DNA of 54,617 nucleotides from Flavobacteriaceae bacterium (GTDB lineage Bacteria > Bacteroidota > Bacteroidia > Flavobacteriales > Flavobacteriaceae). The notes beneath the pieces were generated by a model. That model did no database searches, was not told the DNA's origin, and saw only the letters and a list, made by a program, of their open reading frames with translations. Location: contig RFPP01000011.1 in the NCBI GenBank assembly GCA_009926065.1, positions 1-54,617 on the forward strand, in the 5' to 3' direction. Position numbers and translations under genes: made by a program. Below are positions 1 to 8,996 of this stretch, piece by piece (within the stretch, counting starts at the first letter, position 1; every line of letters starts with the position of its first letter).

Positions 1-1
1 C

Positions 2-202
2 CGTTTCATTGACTTGAAACGTTTAGGAACTTTAGCTGGTGCTTCTTTAGATAGAGATCCTGCTGATTACGCTTCAGCTTCTTGGAATATTCCAGGTGCC
101 AATCCTACAAATTTACCATTAACAAGTTTCAAATGGGCGTTGCCTATTCCACAAACTGAGTTAAATGCAAATGCAGGAATTCAACAAAATACAGGATATT
201 AA
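2..202 (+). CDS. RagB/SusD family nutrient uptake outer membrane protein, C-terminal fragment
   Basis: Only the last 66 codons are inside the window; the frame is open to the left edge, so the gene continues outside. The visible end has the usual SusD/RagB finish: an R-F-I-D-L-K-R-L-G segment, then a W-x-x-P-I-P-Q-T-E-L-N-x-N motif and a Q-N-T-G-Y terminus. SusD proteins are surface lipoproteins that act as lids over a SusC TonB-dependent transporter, so the partner SusC gene is expected just upstream. A strong terminator follows, so this is the last gene of its operon and is separate from the SusC/SusD pair at 451-5156. The internal TTG at 14 is not a real start. Confidence 0.85.
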   Translation, partial: RFIDLKRLGTLAGASLDRDPADYASASWNIPGANPTNLPLTSFKWALPIPQTELNANAGIQQNTGY

Positions 203-224
203 AAATCAAATATTCTAAATATAT

Positions 225-252
225 AAAACCATCCCGTTTGGGATGGTTTTTT
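225..252 (+). terminator. Rho-independent terminator after the first SusD gene
   Basis: Perfect 11-bp stem AAAACCATCCC / GGGATGGTTTT with a GTTT loop, running into a T tract. It lies 22 bp after the stop codon of the truncated SusD gene. Confidence 0.9.
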
Positions 253-450
253 ATTTTAAACAACTTATAACCATTAATATACTTAAAATAAAATTCAAAT
301 TTTACCCTCTTATTTCATTTGTAATAAATAAATTAAATTGAAATTCTTAGTAATTAAAAAAAATAATTAATTACATAAAAAATATTTATAATATGTATAA
401 AATTATTTAATTTATAGTTAAATTTACAGTCTAATTTTAACATACTACAT

Positions 451-3400
451 ATGAAAGCAAAGTACAATCTAATTTTAGCATTATTAATGATGCTAATTAC
501 GCAAATTTCATTTGCACAAATTCAGACTGTGAGCGGAGTTGTTACTGATCAAGGCGGTGCACCTATACCTGGTGTTAATGTTTCGGTCAAAGGAACTTCA
601 TTTAACAGCCAATCTGATTTAAACGGGAAATACAAAATTACCGCAAACCAGAACCAAACCTTGATTTTCAGTTTTATTGGATTGAAAACAAAAGAAGTTG
701 TCGCTACAACTTCTATACTAAATGTAACCTTGACAGATGATTCTCTTGAATTACAAAGTGTTGTAGTTACTGCATTGGGAATAACCCGAGAAAAAAAATC
801 TCTAGGGTATGCAACTCAAGAAGTTAAAGCTGCAGATTTGAAATCCGGAACTGCGAATGGTAACTTTATAAACGACCTTTCTGGAAAAGTTGCAGGAGTT
901 TCTGTGAGAAGAAATAACAACTTTGGGGGTTCTACAAACCTAGTTTCTAGAGGTATAAAAAGTTTAACTGGAAATAACCAAATGTTAATTGTAATTGATG
1001 GAGTTCCGATTAACAACTCTAACACAAATTCTACTAGCCAAAAGAATGGTAGAGGAACTACATTTGATTACGGAAATGCAGCTACCGATATAAATCCAGA
1101 AGATATTGAATCAGTTAACGTACTTAAAGGAGCTGCAGCAAGTGCCCTTTATGGTTATCAAGCAGGAAATGGAGTCCTTATGATTACTACTAAAAAGGGG
1201 AAATCCGGTAAAGGAATGGGCGTTACTTATTCTACTGAAATGGTAGTTGGAAGTATCGACAAAAGTACTTTTATAAAATATCAAGATAAATATGGTGCAG
1301 GATATGGGCTTTATTATGGTCCAAATGAAGATTCATACTTTAATGAAGCAGATATTAATGGTGATGGGGTAATCGACTATTTAGTTCCGTTCACAGAAGA
1401 TGCCTCATATGGAGCGCCATTTGACAATAGCATGGTATACCAATGGGATGCATTCACGCCATATTCATCCAATTTTGGTAAAAAAACTCCTTGGCAAAAT
1501 GCTGCAAATGGACCTATTACCTTTTTTGAAACTCCATTGTCACTTAATAATTCAGTTTCTATTGAGGGAAGTGACGATAAATCAAGCTATATAATAAATT
1601 TTTCGAATTTATTCCAATCTGGTTTAATGCCAAATAGTAGTATTAAAAAAAATAATGTAAGTGCTAAATTTACACATCAGTTTTCTGATAAATTAACAGC
1701 GACAGTTTTCGCAAATTACATTCAACAAAACACAGTTGGTAGAAACTCAACAGGATACAACGACAATATTATGTCTAATTTCCGTCAGTGGTGGCAAACC
1801 AATGTTGATATTAAATCATTAGAAGAAGTATATAACAATTCAGGTCAGCAAAATGTAACTTGGAATATTAAATCCCCTTCTAATTTGACACCTGCCTATT
1901 GGGATAATCCTTATTTTCAGAGATACAAAAACTATCAAAATGATGGTAGATCAAGATTCGTCGGTTATGGAAAATTAGATTACAAAATTAATAATTGGTT
2001 GTCAAGCACCTTTAGAGCCTCCACAGACACCTATTCTGAAATTCAAGAAGAAAGAAGAACAGTAGGATCTATTGCAGCAGAATTTGGAATCAATCGATTA
2101 GATGAAACCTCAGGATATCAGAGATTTAATAGAAATTATTCGGAAAATAATTTTGATATACTATTCAATTTTAAAAGAAATATAAGCGAAGACATTTCAT
2201 TCAATGGATTAGTTGGAGGAACAATTAACAGAATAAATGTTAATACAATCCTTGCTTCAACTCAAGGAGGATTGGTAATTCCGGGTATCTACAGTTTACA
2301 AAATTCAAATATAGCTGTGCGTCCTATAGATGCAGAATCGAATCAAGGGATTAATAGTTACTATGGACAAGTTTCTTTTGGTTATAAAAATTTGTTATAT
2401 TTAGATGGAACCCTAAGAAGAGATGCTTATTCAACACTTCCAAAAGGAAATAATGCAGTAGTTTATCCATCAGTATCCTCAAGTTTAATATTTTCAAATT
2501 TGCTGGACTTCAAATGGTTGTCTTATGGTAAGTTCAGAGCTAATTTTGCACAGGTAGGTAATGGAGCACCTGGTCAAGCCTTAACAGATACCTATACAAA
2601 ATACGATCCTTTTGATACGGTTAATTTATATTCAACTCCTACTGTAAAAAACAATCCAGATCTAAAGCCAACTATCACCTCAAACTATGAATTAGGTTTA
2701 GAAATGTCATTTTTAGACAGAAGAATTGGAATCGACTTGGGAGTTTATAGATCTTTAAGTACAGATCAAATATTCCAAGTGCCTTTTTCAACTGCGACAG
2801 GATATAGTTCTAAATTTATAAATGCAGGATCTATAGAAAATAAAGGAATCGAGTTGCAATTGAACGGAACTCCAATAAACTCAAAAGACTTAAAATGGGA
2901 GATTTTTGTAAATTGGGCAACTAATAAAAATAAAGTAGTTTCATTAAATGACGGAATTGAGAACTTGCAATTAGGAAGTTTTCAAGGAGGAGTTACAATT
3001 AACGCTGCTGTAGGACAACCCTACGGAGTTATTAGAGGTACCGATTTTACTTATTTAAACGGAGAAAAATTGGTTGGAGCAAATGGAAGATATGTGATTA
3101 ACTCAAGTTCAAATAATGTTATAGGTGATATCAATCCGGATTGGACTGGAGGAGTTAGAAATAAAGTTACTTATAAAAACTTTGCATTAAGCTTTTTAAT
3201 TGATATGCAAAAAGGGGGTGACATATTTTCATTAGACAGATATTATGGCCTTGCTACTGGTTTATATGAAGAAACAGCAGGTTTAAATGAGCTGGGCAAT
3301 CCAATTAGAAATAGTATTGCTAATGGCGGTGGTGTAATCTTACCAGGGGTTCAAGCTGACGGAAGTCCAAACACCGTTAGAACACCAAGTCCACAATTTT

Positions 3401-3699
3401 ATGGAAACGTTGATGGTTATAGAAGAAAACCAAATGCAGCTTTTGTTTATGATGCCTCGTATATTAAGCTTAGAGAAGTTTCAATTACCTACAATTTCCC
3501 AACAAGTATTTCAAATAAACTATTAGTTCAAGATATGAGATTTAGTATCGTAGGAACTAATCTTTGGATCATTAATAAAAATTTACCTGATGCAGACCCT
3601 GAAAGCGGCCTTGGCTCAGGAAATCTATCATCAGGATATTCTGTTGGATCACTTCCAACAACAAGAAATATTGGATGTAACTTAACTATAAAATTCTAA
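451..3699 (+). CDS. SusC/RagA family TonB-linked outer membrane transporter
   Basis: A 1082-residue protein of typical SusC length. It has an N-terminal signal peptide (cleavage likely after S-F-A-Q), then a carboxypeptidase-regulatory-like beta-sandwich at about residues 25-95 starting V-S-G-V-V-T-D, and a plug domain at about 115-270 with V-S-R-G-I-K-S and I-D-G-V-P-I. The rest is a 22-strand-type barrel ending in F. It should import an oligomer across the outer membrane with TonB energy, in complex with the SusD protein encoded 2 bp downstream. No polysaccharide-degrading enzyme lies nearby, so the substrate cannot be inferred. No clear TAnnTTTG promoter was seen in the 250-bp AT-rich gap upstream. 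Confidence 0.95.
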   Translation: MKAKYNLILALLMMLITQISFAQIQTVSGVVTDQGGAPIPGVNVSVKGTSFNSQSDLNGKYKITANQNQTLIFSFIGLKTKEVVATTSILNVTLTDDSLELQSVVVTALGITREKKSLGYATQEVKAADLKSGTANGNFINDLSGKVAGVSVRRNNNFGGSTNLVSRGIKSLTGNNQMLIVIDGVPINNSNTNSTSQKNGRGTTFDYGNAATDINPEDIESVNVLKGAAASALYGYQAGNGVLMITTKKGKSGKGMGVTYSTEMVVGSIDKSTFIKYQDKYGAGYGLYYGPNEDSYFNEADINGDGVIDYLVPFTEDASYGAPFDNSMVYQWDAFTPYSSNFGKKTPWQNAANGPITFFETPLSLNNSVSIEGSDDKSSYIINFSNLFQSGLMPNSSIKKNNVSAKFTHQFSDKLTATVFANYIQQNTVGRNSTGYNDNIMSNFRQWWQTNVDIKSLEEVYNNSGQQNVTWNIKSPSNLTPAYWDNPYFQRYKNYQNDGRSRFVGYGKLDYKINNWLSSTFRASTDTYSEIQEERRTVGSIAAEFGINRLDETSGYQRFNRNYSENNFDILFNFKRNISEDISFNGLVGGTINRINVNTILASTQGGLVIPGIYSLQNSNIAVRPIDAESNQGINSYYGQVSFGYKNLLYLDGTLRRDAYSTLPKGNNAVVYPSVSSSLIFSNLLDFKWLSYGKFRANFAQVGNGAPGQALTDTYTKYDPFDTVNLYSTPTVKNNPDLKPTITSNYELGLEMSFLDRRIGIDLGVYRSLSTDQIFQVPFSTATGYSSKFINAGSIENKGIELQLNGTPINSKDLKWEIFVNWATNKNKVVSLNDGIENLQLGSFQGGVTINAAVGQPYGVIRGTDFTYLNGEKLVGANGRYVINSSSNNVIGDINPDWTGGVRNKVTYKNFALSFLIDMQKGGDIFSLDRYYGLATGLYEETAGLNELGNPIRNSIANGGGVILPGVQADGSPNTVRTPSPQFYGNVDGYRRKPNAAFVYDASYIKLREVSITYNFPTSISNKLLVQDMRFSIVGTNLWIINKNLPDADPESGLGSGNLSSGYSVGSLPTTRNIGCNLTIKF

Positions 3700-3701
3700 T
3701 T

Positions 3702-5156
3702 ATGAAAAAGATACTATTAACAATTAGCGCGTTTTTTCTTTTGTTATCTTGTACAGATGACATAACAAATCTAAACGAAGATACTAAAAACCCAAGTAAT
3801 GTTCCTGCTGAATATTTATTCAGTAATGCTCAAAAAAACTTGGTAGATCAAATGACCAGTACAAATGTGAACAACAATGTTTTTAGACTTTTTGTACAAC
3901 ATTGGACTGAAACGACCTATACTGACGAAAGTAACTATGATATTACAAATAGAACTATTCCAGACAATCACTTTCGTGTAATCTATAGAGATGTATTAAA
4001 AAATTTAGCAGAATCTAAGAAAATTCTTCTATCTGAAGTGTATGTAGGTACAACTCAAGAAATTGCTGATCAAAATACTGTAAGAAACAATAAAATTGCA
4101 ATAATTGATATTTATGCAGCTTACAGCTATTCTATTTTAGTAGATACATTTGGAAATATACCTTATTCAGAGGCTTTAGACATAGAAAATCATCCAAATC
4201 CAAAATATGATGATGCTAAAACTATTTACAAAGATTTAATTTCAAAACTTACTGCTTCAGTGAATTCAATGAATTTAACAAAAGATAGTTTTGGAACTGC
4301 AGATTTAATATACGGTGGTAACATGTCAAAATGGAAAAAATTTGCTAACTCATTGCGATTAAAATTAGCAATAAATTTAGATGATGTAGACCATACCTAT
4401 GCTACCACACAAGTTTTAGCTGCTGTAACTTCTGGTGTTATTACAAATAGCGCAGATAATGCTAAATTAAAATACCTTTCAGTTCAACCAAATACTAACC
4501 CTATTTATGTTGATGTAGTGGCTAGTGGTCGTGATGATTTTGTTCCTACCAGTACAATTATTAATAAAATGAATGCACTAAGTGATCCTAGAAGATCATC
4601 CTATTTTACTTTGATTGGCTCTATATATGAAGGGGGAATTCCTGGAGACGGAAATGCTTTTGATAATTTTTCTCATATTGGCACACAATTACTTGATCCA
4701 ACATTCGAATCTTTATTATTGGATTACTCAGAGGTTGAATTCTTGTTAGCGGAAGCAGTTGAAAGAGGAATTGCAGTTGGTGGAACAGCCGATACTCATT
4801 ATACCAATGCAGTAACAGCCTCTTTAAATTACTGGAATGTTTCCTCTACAAACATTGCAGCTTATTTAGCACAACCTTCTGTGGCTTACGCGACTGCAAC
4901 TGGAACATGGAAACAAAAAATAGGAGAACAAGCTTATTTAGGTTTATACAATAGAGGTTTTGAAGCTTGGACATCATTTAGAAGATTAGATTTTCCTGTT
5001 TTGACAGCTCCTGCAGACGCAGTGATTTCTGTAGTACCAAGAAGATATACTTATCCAGCTGCTGAGCAAACATTAAATTCAACAAATAATGCAGCCGCTG
5101 CAACTGCTATTGGTGGAGATTTAATGACAACAAAATTATTTTGGGATATCTATTAA
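3702..5156 (+). CDS. SusD-like surface lipoprotein (SusD-like_2 type)
   Basis: A 484-residue lipoprotein. A short hydrophobic signal ends in the lipobox L-L-S-C at residue 17, and the Cys is followed by T-D-D, an acidic stretch like the surface-export signal of Bacteroidota lipoproteins. The N-terminal N-x-x-x-x-N-P and A-E-Y-L-F-S-N-A-Q segments, the long helical TPR-like body, and a C-terminal Y-N-R-G-F-E-A-W-x-x-F-R-R-L motif fit the SusD-like_2 branch better than classical RagB/SusD. It starts 2 bp after the SusC stop, so the two are co-transcribed and should form the binding lid and barrel of one uptake complex. The ligand is unknown. Confidence 0.92.
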   Translation: MKKILLTISAFFLLLSCTDDITNLNEDTKNPSNVPAEYLFSNAQKNLVDQMTSTNVNNNVFRLFVQHWTETTYTDESNYDITNRTIPDNHFRVIYRDVLKNLAESKKILLSEVYVGTTQEIADQNTVRNNKIAIIDIYAAYSYSILVDTFGNIPYSEALDIENHPNPKYDDAKTIYKDLISKLTASVNSMNLTKDSFGTADLIYGGNMSKWKKFANSLRLKLAINLDDVDHTYATTQVLAAVTSGVITNSADNAKLKYLSVQPNTNPIYVDVVASGRDDFVPTSTIINKMNALSDPRRSSYFTLIGSIYEGGIPGDGNAFDNFSHIGTQLLDPTFESLLLDYSEVEFLLAEAVERGIAVGGTADTHYTNAVTASLNYWNVSSTNIAAYLAQPSVAYATATGTWKQKIGEQAYLGLYNRGFEAWTSFRRLDFPVLTAPADAVISVVPRRYTYPAAEQTLNSTNNAAAATAIGGDLMTTKLFWDIY

Positions 5157-5181
5157 ATAAATAAATTAAATATTTCCTTAA

Positions 5182-5214
5182 AGCCCATCACTAATAAAGT
5201 GGTGGGTTTTTTAT
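5182..5214 (+). terminator. Terminator of the SusC/SusD operon
   Basis: Stem AGCCCATCACT paired with AGTGGTGGGTT (one G-T pair) and followed by six T. Its T tract runs directly into the rlmB promoter box. Confidence 0.85.
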
Positions 5215-5221
5215 ATATTTG
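5214..5221 (+). promoter_or_regulatory. rlmB promoter, -7 box
   Basis: TATATTTG matches the Bacteroidota -7 consensus TAnnTTTG exactly. It sits right after the SusD terminator and only 4 bp before the ATG at 5226, so the transcript would have almost no leader. Confidence 0.6.
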
Positions 5222-5225
5222 CAAA

Positions 5226-5963
5226 ATGGAAAAAGAATACTTAATATTTGGAATACGCGCAATAATTGAGGCAATTCAGTCTGGAAAAGAAATTGACAAA
5301 GTCTTTGTTCAAAAAGAAATTTCAGGGGAGTTAATGAAGGACCTTATGAAAGTGATGAAGAGAAATAATACAAATTTCTCCTATGTTCCTGTTGAAAAAT
5401 TAAACCGACTTACTCCTAATAATCACCAAGGTGTTGTAGCTAGTATTTCTCCTATTTCCTTTTTTGACCTAGAATCATTAATAGAAACTGTGATTGAAAA
5501 TGGTAAGAAGCCACTGTTTCTTATTCTTGATCAAATTTCAGATGCTAGGAATTTCGGAGCTATTATCAGAACCGCAGAATGTACTGGAGTAAATGGAATT
5601 ATTATTCAAAAATCGGGGGCTGCTCCTGTAAATGGTGATACTGTAAAAACTTCTGCTGGTGCAGTTTTTAATATTCCTATTTGTAAAGTGGAACACATAA
5701 AAGATGCGATTTTTTTACTTCAAGCCAGTGGAATAAAAACAGTTGCCGCTACTGAAAAAACAGATCAAAATATTTATGATATCTCTCTTAACGAACCAGT
5801 GGCTATCATTATGGGTTCTGAGGATAGAGGTGTAAATCCTTCGGTATTAAAAATTGTTGATGAAAAAGCAAAGCTTCCAATGTTTGGAACAATTGGCTCA
5901 CTTAATGTTTCTGTTGCTTGCGGCGCTTTTTTATATGAAGCTGTTCGACAAAGAAATAATTAA
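5226..5963 (+). CDS. rlmB: 23S rRNA (guanosine-2'-O-)-methyltransferase RlmB, TrmH/SpoU family
   Basis: A 245-residue SAM-dependent 2'-O-ribose methyltransferase that modifies a guanosine of 23S rRNA. An N-terminal substrate-binding domain (about 1-75) is followed by the trefoil-knot SpoU domain with all three motifs: D-A-R-N-F-G-A-I-I-R-T near residue 107, I-I-M-G-S-E-D-R-G-V near 195, and the knot segment G-S-L-N-V-S-V-A-C-G near the C-terminus. The start is placed at the ATG at 5226. An upstream in-frame GTG at 5199 would put the terminator and promoter inside the coding region and add residues that do not resemble the family. It is a single-gene unit bounded by terminators. Confidence 0.93.
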   Translation: MEKEYLIFGIRAIIEAIQSGKEIDKVFVQKEISGELMKDLMKVMKRNNTNFSYVPVEKLNRLTPNNHQGVVASISPISFFDLESLIETVIENGKKPLFLILDQISDARNFGAIIRTAECTGVNGIIIQKSGAAPVNGDTVKTSAGAVFNIPICKVEHIKDAIFLLQASGIKTVAATEKTDQNIYDISLNEPVAIIMGSEDRGVNPSVLKIVDEKAKLPMFGTIGSLNVSVACGAFLYEAVRQRNN

Positions 5964-5977
5964 ATCATTACATTTCT

Positions 5978-6013
5978 AAATGGATTAATGCCCAGGATTT
6001 AATCCATTTTTTT
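5978..6013 (+). terminator. Terminator of rlmB
   Basis: An 11-bp perfect stem AAATGGATTAA / TTAATCCATTT with a 10-nt loop and a following T tract. The right arm overlaps the stop codon of the convergent rhomboid gene. Confidence 0.85.
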
Positions 6014-6751
6014 TTCTTTAAATTCGTAGTTAACAGAATGACTTGGATTAAAATTGGTATCAATTTCAGGATCTTCTTCAACAATCGGTAGATTTATAAA
6101 ATTACCGTTTTCGTCAAACCGTTGCATAAATTTATCTTCAGATGGATCATAATCTGGGTGTTCCCAATCGTACTTTATAATTTTTTTATACTCGGGAGTT
6201 TTATAAATTAATGCAAATGTAAATCCACAAATTAATCCAGCAAGATGTCCTTCCCAGGAAATTCCTTCTTTTACATTTGGAAAAATATACCAAATCATAC
6301 TTCCATAAACCAAAACTACAAGTAATGAAAGTGCAACTAATCTATAATATTTAGTCATAATTCCCTTAAAGAAAATGAAACTAGCCAATACATAAATCAA
6401 AGAACTCGCACCAATATGAATGTATTTGCGACCAATAACCCAAGTAATAAATCCCGAAAATACAATTCCGTATAATAAAACTTTGAAGAATATATTTCGA
6501 TAGAAGTATCGTAAAGCAGCTAATAATATTAGTAACGGAATAGAATTATTATACAGATGTTCAAGATTTCCATGCAGAAATGGCGCACATATAATACCAA
6601 TTAATCCAAAGAAAGTTCTAGGATAAATTCCAAATTGTACTAAATTCAAATGAAACCGAATGTCAACCCAAAATAGAATCCACAACGACAATACCAATAA
6701 AAACGGCAATATTATTACTGAGGTTGAATATTTAAAATGGTTGTCGTTCAT
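5999..6751 (-). CDS. Rhomboid family intramembrane serine protease
   Basis: A 250-residue polytopic membrane protein with about six transmembrane helices and a soluble, acidic C-terminal tail of about 60 residues. The rhomboid catalytic dyad is visible: Ser116 in the G-A-S-S motif and His169 in W-E-G-H-L-A-G-L. The conserved H-G-N-L-E-H-L-Y-N-N segment lies at residues 60-69. Rhomboids cleave transmembrane substrates within the inner membrane, and the substrate here is unknown. It is transcribed alone, convergent with rlmB and divergent from rarA. Confidence 0.92.
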   Translation of the reverse strand: MNDNHFKYSTSVIILPFLLVLSLWILFWVDIRFHLNLVQFGIYPRTFFGLIGIICAPFLHGNLEHLYNNSIPLLILLAALRYFYRNIFFKVLLYGIVFSGFITWVIGRKYIHIGASSLIYVLASFIFFKGIMTKYYRLVALSLLVVLVYGSMIWYIFPNVKEGISWEGHLAGLICGFTFALIYKTPEYKKIIKYDWEHPDYDPSEDKFMQRFDENGNFINLPIVEEDPEIDTNFNPSHSVNYEFKEKKMD

Positions 6752-6785
6752 AAATCGTTTCTAGTTGAAATTCTATAAATGTAAT

Positions 6786-6793
6786 CAAAAATA
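6786..6793 (-). promoter_or_regulatory. Rhomboid gene promoter, -7 box
   Basis: TATTTTTG on the minus strand fits TAnnTTTG, about 35 nt upstream of the rhomboid ATG. No convincing -33 TTG was found. Confidence 0.4.
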
Positions 6794-6888
6794 AAACCAA
6801 AAAAACAAAGTGCTATTTTGTCAGAATAAATAATTTGAAGCTGCAATTTGAAAATTTGAAAGTATAACCAAAAATGATTTAATATAAT

Positions 6889-6896
6889 TATATTTG
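6889..6896 (+). promoter_or_regulatory. rarA promoter, -7 box
   Basis: TATATTTG is an exact match to TAnnTTTG, 79 bp upstream of the rarA ATG. The rest of the 224-bp rhomboid-rarA gap shows no other gene. Confidence 0.45.
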
Positions 6897-6975
6897 TAAA
6901 ACGTTCAACTGAATATATTAATATTTTCAAAACAGCGATTTTAAAATCTCCAAAATATCTCATTTCCAAATTAAC

Positions 6976-8253
6976 ATGGAAGCACCATTAGCAGAGCGAA
7001 TTCGTCCTCAAAAATTATCCGATTACATAAGTCAGTTGCACTTGGTGGGACCAAACGGCTCGTTGACACAACAAATCGAAAAGGGAATTATACCTTCATT
7101 AATTTTATGGGGGCCTCCAGGAACAGGAAAAACGACTTTGGCTCAAATTATTGCACAAGAATCGAAAAGACCTTTTTATGAATTGAGCGCTATCAATTCA
7201 GGAGTGGCGGCAATTCGTGAAGTAATTGACAAAGCAAAACAAAGCGGTGGATTATTCACAACGAAAAACCCAATTTTGTTTATTGATGAGATTCACAGAT
7301 TCAGTAAATCCCAGCAGGATTCCTTATTAGCCGCTGTTGAAAAAGGATGGATTACTTTGATTGGAGCCACTACGGAAAATCCAAGTTTTGAGGTTATTCC
7401 CGCACTATTGTCGCGTTGTCAAATATATGTTTTGAATGCATTTTCAAAATCGGATTTGGAATGTTTGTTACAGCGAGCAATTAAAGAAGATCAATTTTTA
7501 AAATTAAAGAATATCGTTTTGCAGGAAACAGAAGCCATTTTGAGACTTTCAGGTGGCGATGGGCGAAAACTATTAAATATTTTTGAATTGGTTATAAACG
7601 CTTCAAGTGAGGAGAAAATTGTTATTACAAATGAAAAAGTGCTTCAGTTAGTTCAGCAAAATACAGTTTTATATGACAAAACTGGGGAACAACATTATGA
7701 TATTGTATCGGCCTTTATAAAATCGATTCGTGGAAGTGACCCGAATGGCGCGGTATATTGGTTGGCTAGAATGATTGAAGGTGGCGAGGATGTTAAATTT
7801 ATTGCTCGTCGTATGTTGATTTTATCGAGTGAAGATATTGGAAATGCAAATCCTACAGCGTTCATAATGGCAAACAATACTTTTCAAGCTGTTTCAACCA
7901 TTGGTTATCCAGAAAGCAGAATTTTACTTAGTCAATGCGCTATTTATTTGGCTACTTCTCCAAAAAGTAATTCGAGTTATATGGCAATAAATGAAGCACA
8001 ACAAGTAGTAAAACAAACCGGAGATTTACCAGTTCCTATTCATTTGCGAAATGCTCCCACTAAATTAATGAAAGAATTAGGCTATGGTGAAGACTATAAA
8101 TATTCGCACGATTTTACTAATAATTTTGCAGAACAAGAATTTTTACCTGATGAAATTTCAGAAACTAAACTATATAATCCAGGCGAAAATGCTAGAGAAA
8201 ATGGCACGCGTGAATTCTTAAAAAATCGTTGGAAAAATAAATACGATTATTAG
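6976..8253 (+). CDS. rarA: Replication-associated recombination protein A (RarA/MgsA), AAA+ ATPase
   Basis: A 425-residue clamp-loader-related ATPase that acts at stalled replication forks. The N-terminal P-L-A-E-R-I-R-P signature is followed by Walker A G-P-P-G-T-G-K-T at 46-53 and Walker [10 protein letters not shown] at about 101-109. The sensor/arginine-finger segment [10 protein letters not shown] and the C-terminal MgsA tetramerisation region (about 245-420, with [14 protein letters not shown] and S-S-E-D-I-G-N-A) are also clear. It is full length. Its stop overlaps the stop of the convergent gene at 8250-8993. Confidence 0.95.
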   Translation: MEAPLAERIRPQKLSDYISQLHLVGPNGSLTQQIEKGIIPSLILWGPPGTGKTTLAQIIAQESKRPFYELSAINSGVAAIREVIDKAKQSGGLFTTKNPILFIDEIHRFSKSQQDSLLAAVEKGWITLIGATTENPSFEVIPALLSRCQIYVLNAFSKSDLECLLQRAIKEDQFLKLKNIVLQETEAILRLSGGDGRKLLNIFELVINASSEEKIVITNEKVLQLVQQNTVLYDKTGEQHYDIVSAFIKSIRGSDPNGAVYWLARMIEGGEDVKFIARRMLILSSEDIGNANPTAFIMANNTFQAVSTIGYPESRILLSQCAIYLATSPKSNSSYMAINEAQQVVKQTGDLPVPIHLRNAPTKLMKELGYGEDYKYSHDFTNNFAEQEFLPDEISETKLYNPGENARENGTREFLKNRWKNKYDY

Positions 8254-8993
8254 TTAAAGTTAACAATATTTAATTTTTCAGAAATTAATTTTTCATTTTC
8301 ATAATAATCAAAAATCCATTCATTGTTGTTTTTATATACAACCCCTTTTCTTCTAGCTTCATCTACAATAAAAATTGAAGAATTGTTAGTTTTAGCGATT
8401 GTCAATACTAAATTAGGTATGTCAGTTTCATTGGTTAATAATTGAAATAAATTTGTGCCTAATGGTTTTGCAAATAATTGTTGATTTAAAATTGGTACTA
8501 TAACATTGTTATTTTTATCGCTTTTGCTTATTACATTTACATTGCTATTTTCATCGCTTTTGCTAACACCACTATATTTATAATCTAATTTTTCAAATGA
8601 AGTAAAAGCTTCTCTTAAGGCTTGGTTATAAGCAACTTGTAATTCTTTCTCCCTGCTTCTTCCTTCAGCTGAAGTAAATACAATTGCATTTTTACAGTTT
8701 TTTAAAATCACAGTCAATTTAGTTACAAATAAATTGCCACTACTTTTAACATCAACATAGACTATGTTGCAATTATTTTCTACCACTTGATTTGGTAAAA
8801 TATCATTGTCAAAGTAGGTTATAAAACCATATTTTTCCATTAATAATTTTGTAAGAGTATTTAAACGATATTGATCTTTTTCCTTAATAAATTCAAATTT
8901 TGAGGGTACAATGGCATATTTATATTCGTTTAAAGATTGAGAAAAACTTAAGCTAGTTGATAATAACAGCAATAGAAATAGTATTTTTTTCAT
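8250..8993 (-). CDS. Unknown secreted or periplasmic protein with a 12-residue tandem repeat
   Basis: A 247-residue protein whose family is not recognised. It begins with a clear signal peptide (M-K-K-I, a leucine-rich core, cleavage near S-F-S-Q), so it is exported to the periplasm or envelope. The mature part has an alternating alpha/beta look, and only two cysteines are visible (near residues 75 and 100). A direct tandem repeat occurs at residues 144-155 and 156-167, each starting S-K-S-D. The gene starts 3 bp after the YjjG-like gene and is probably the last member of a leftward operon (mpl-like, radC, yjjG-like, this gene). No catalytic motif is visible, so no function is assigned. Confidence 0.8.
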   Translation of the reverse strand: MKKILFLLLLLSTSLSFSQSLNEYKYAIVPSKFEFIKEKDQYRLNTLTKLLMEKYGFITYFDNDILPNQVVENNCNIVYVDVKSSGNLFVTKLTVILKNCKNAIVFTSAEGRSREKELQVAYNQALREAFTSFEKLDYKYSGVSKSDENSNVNVISKSDKNNNVIVPILNQQLFAKPLGTNLFQLLTNETDIPNLVLTIAKTNNSSIFIVDEARRKGVVYKNNNEWIFDYYENEKLISEKLNIVNFN

Positions 8994-8996
8994 AGT

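Noticed and set aside
6748..6969. 73-residue open frame upstream of the rhomboid gene, minus strand
   Set aside because: It overlaps both the rhomboid start and the rarA promoter region, has skewed low-complexity composition and no recognisable motif.
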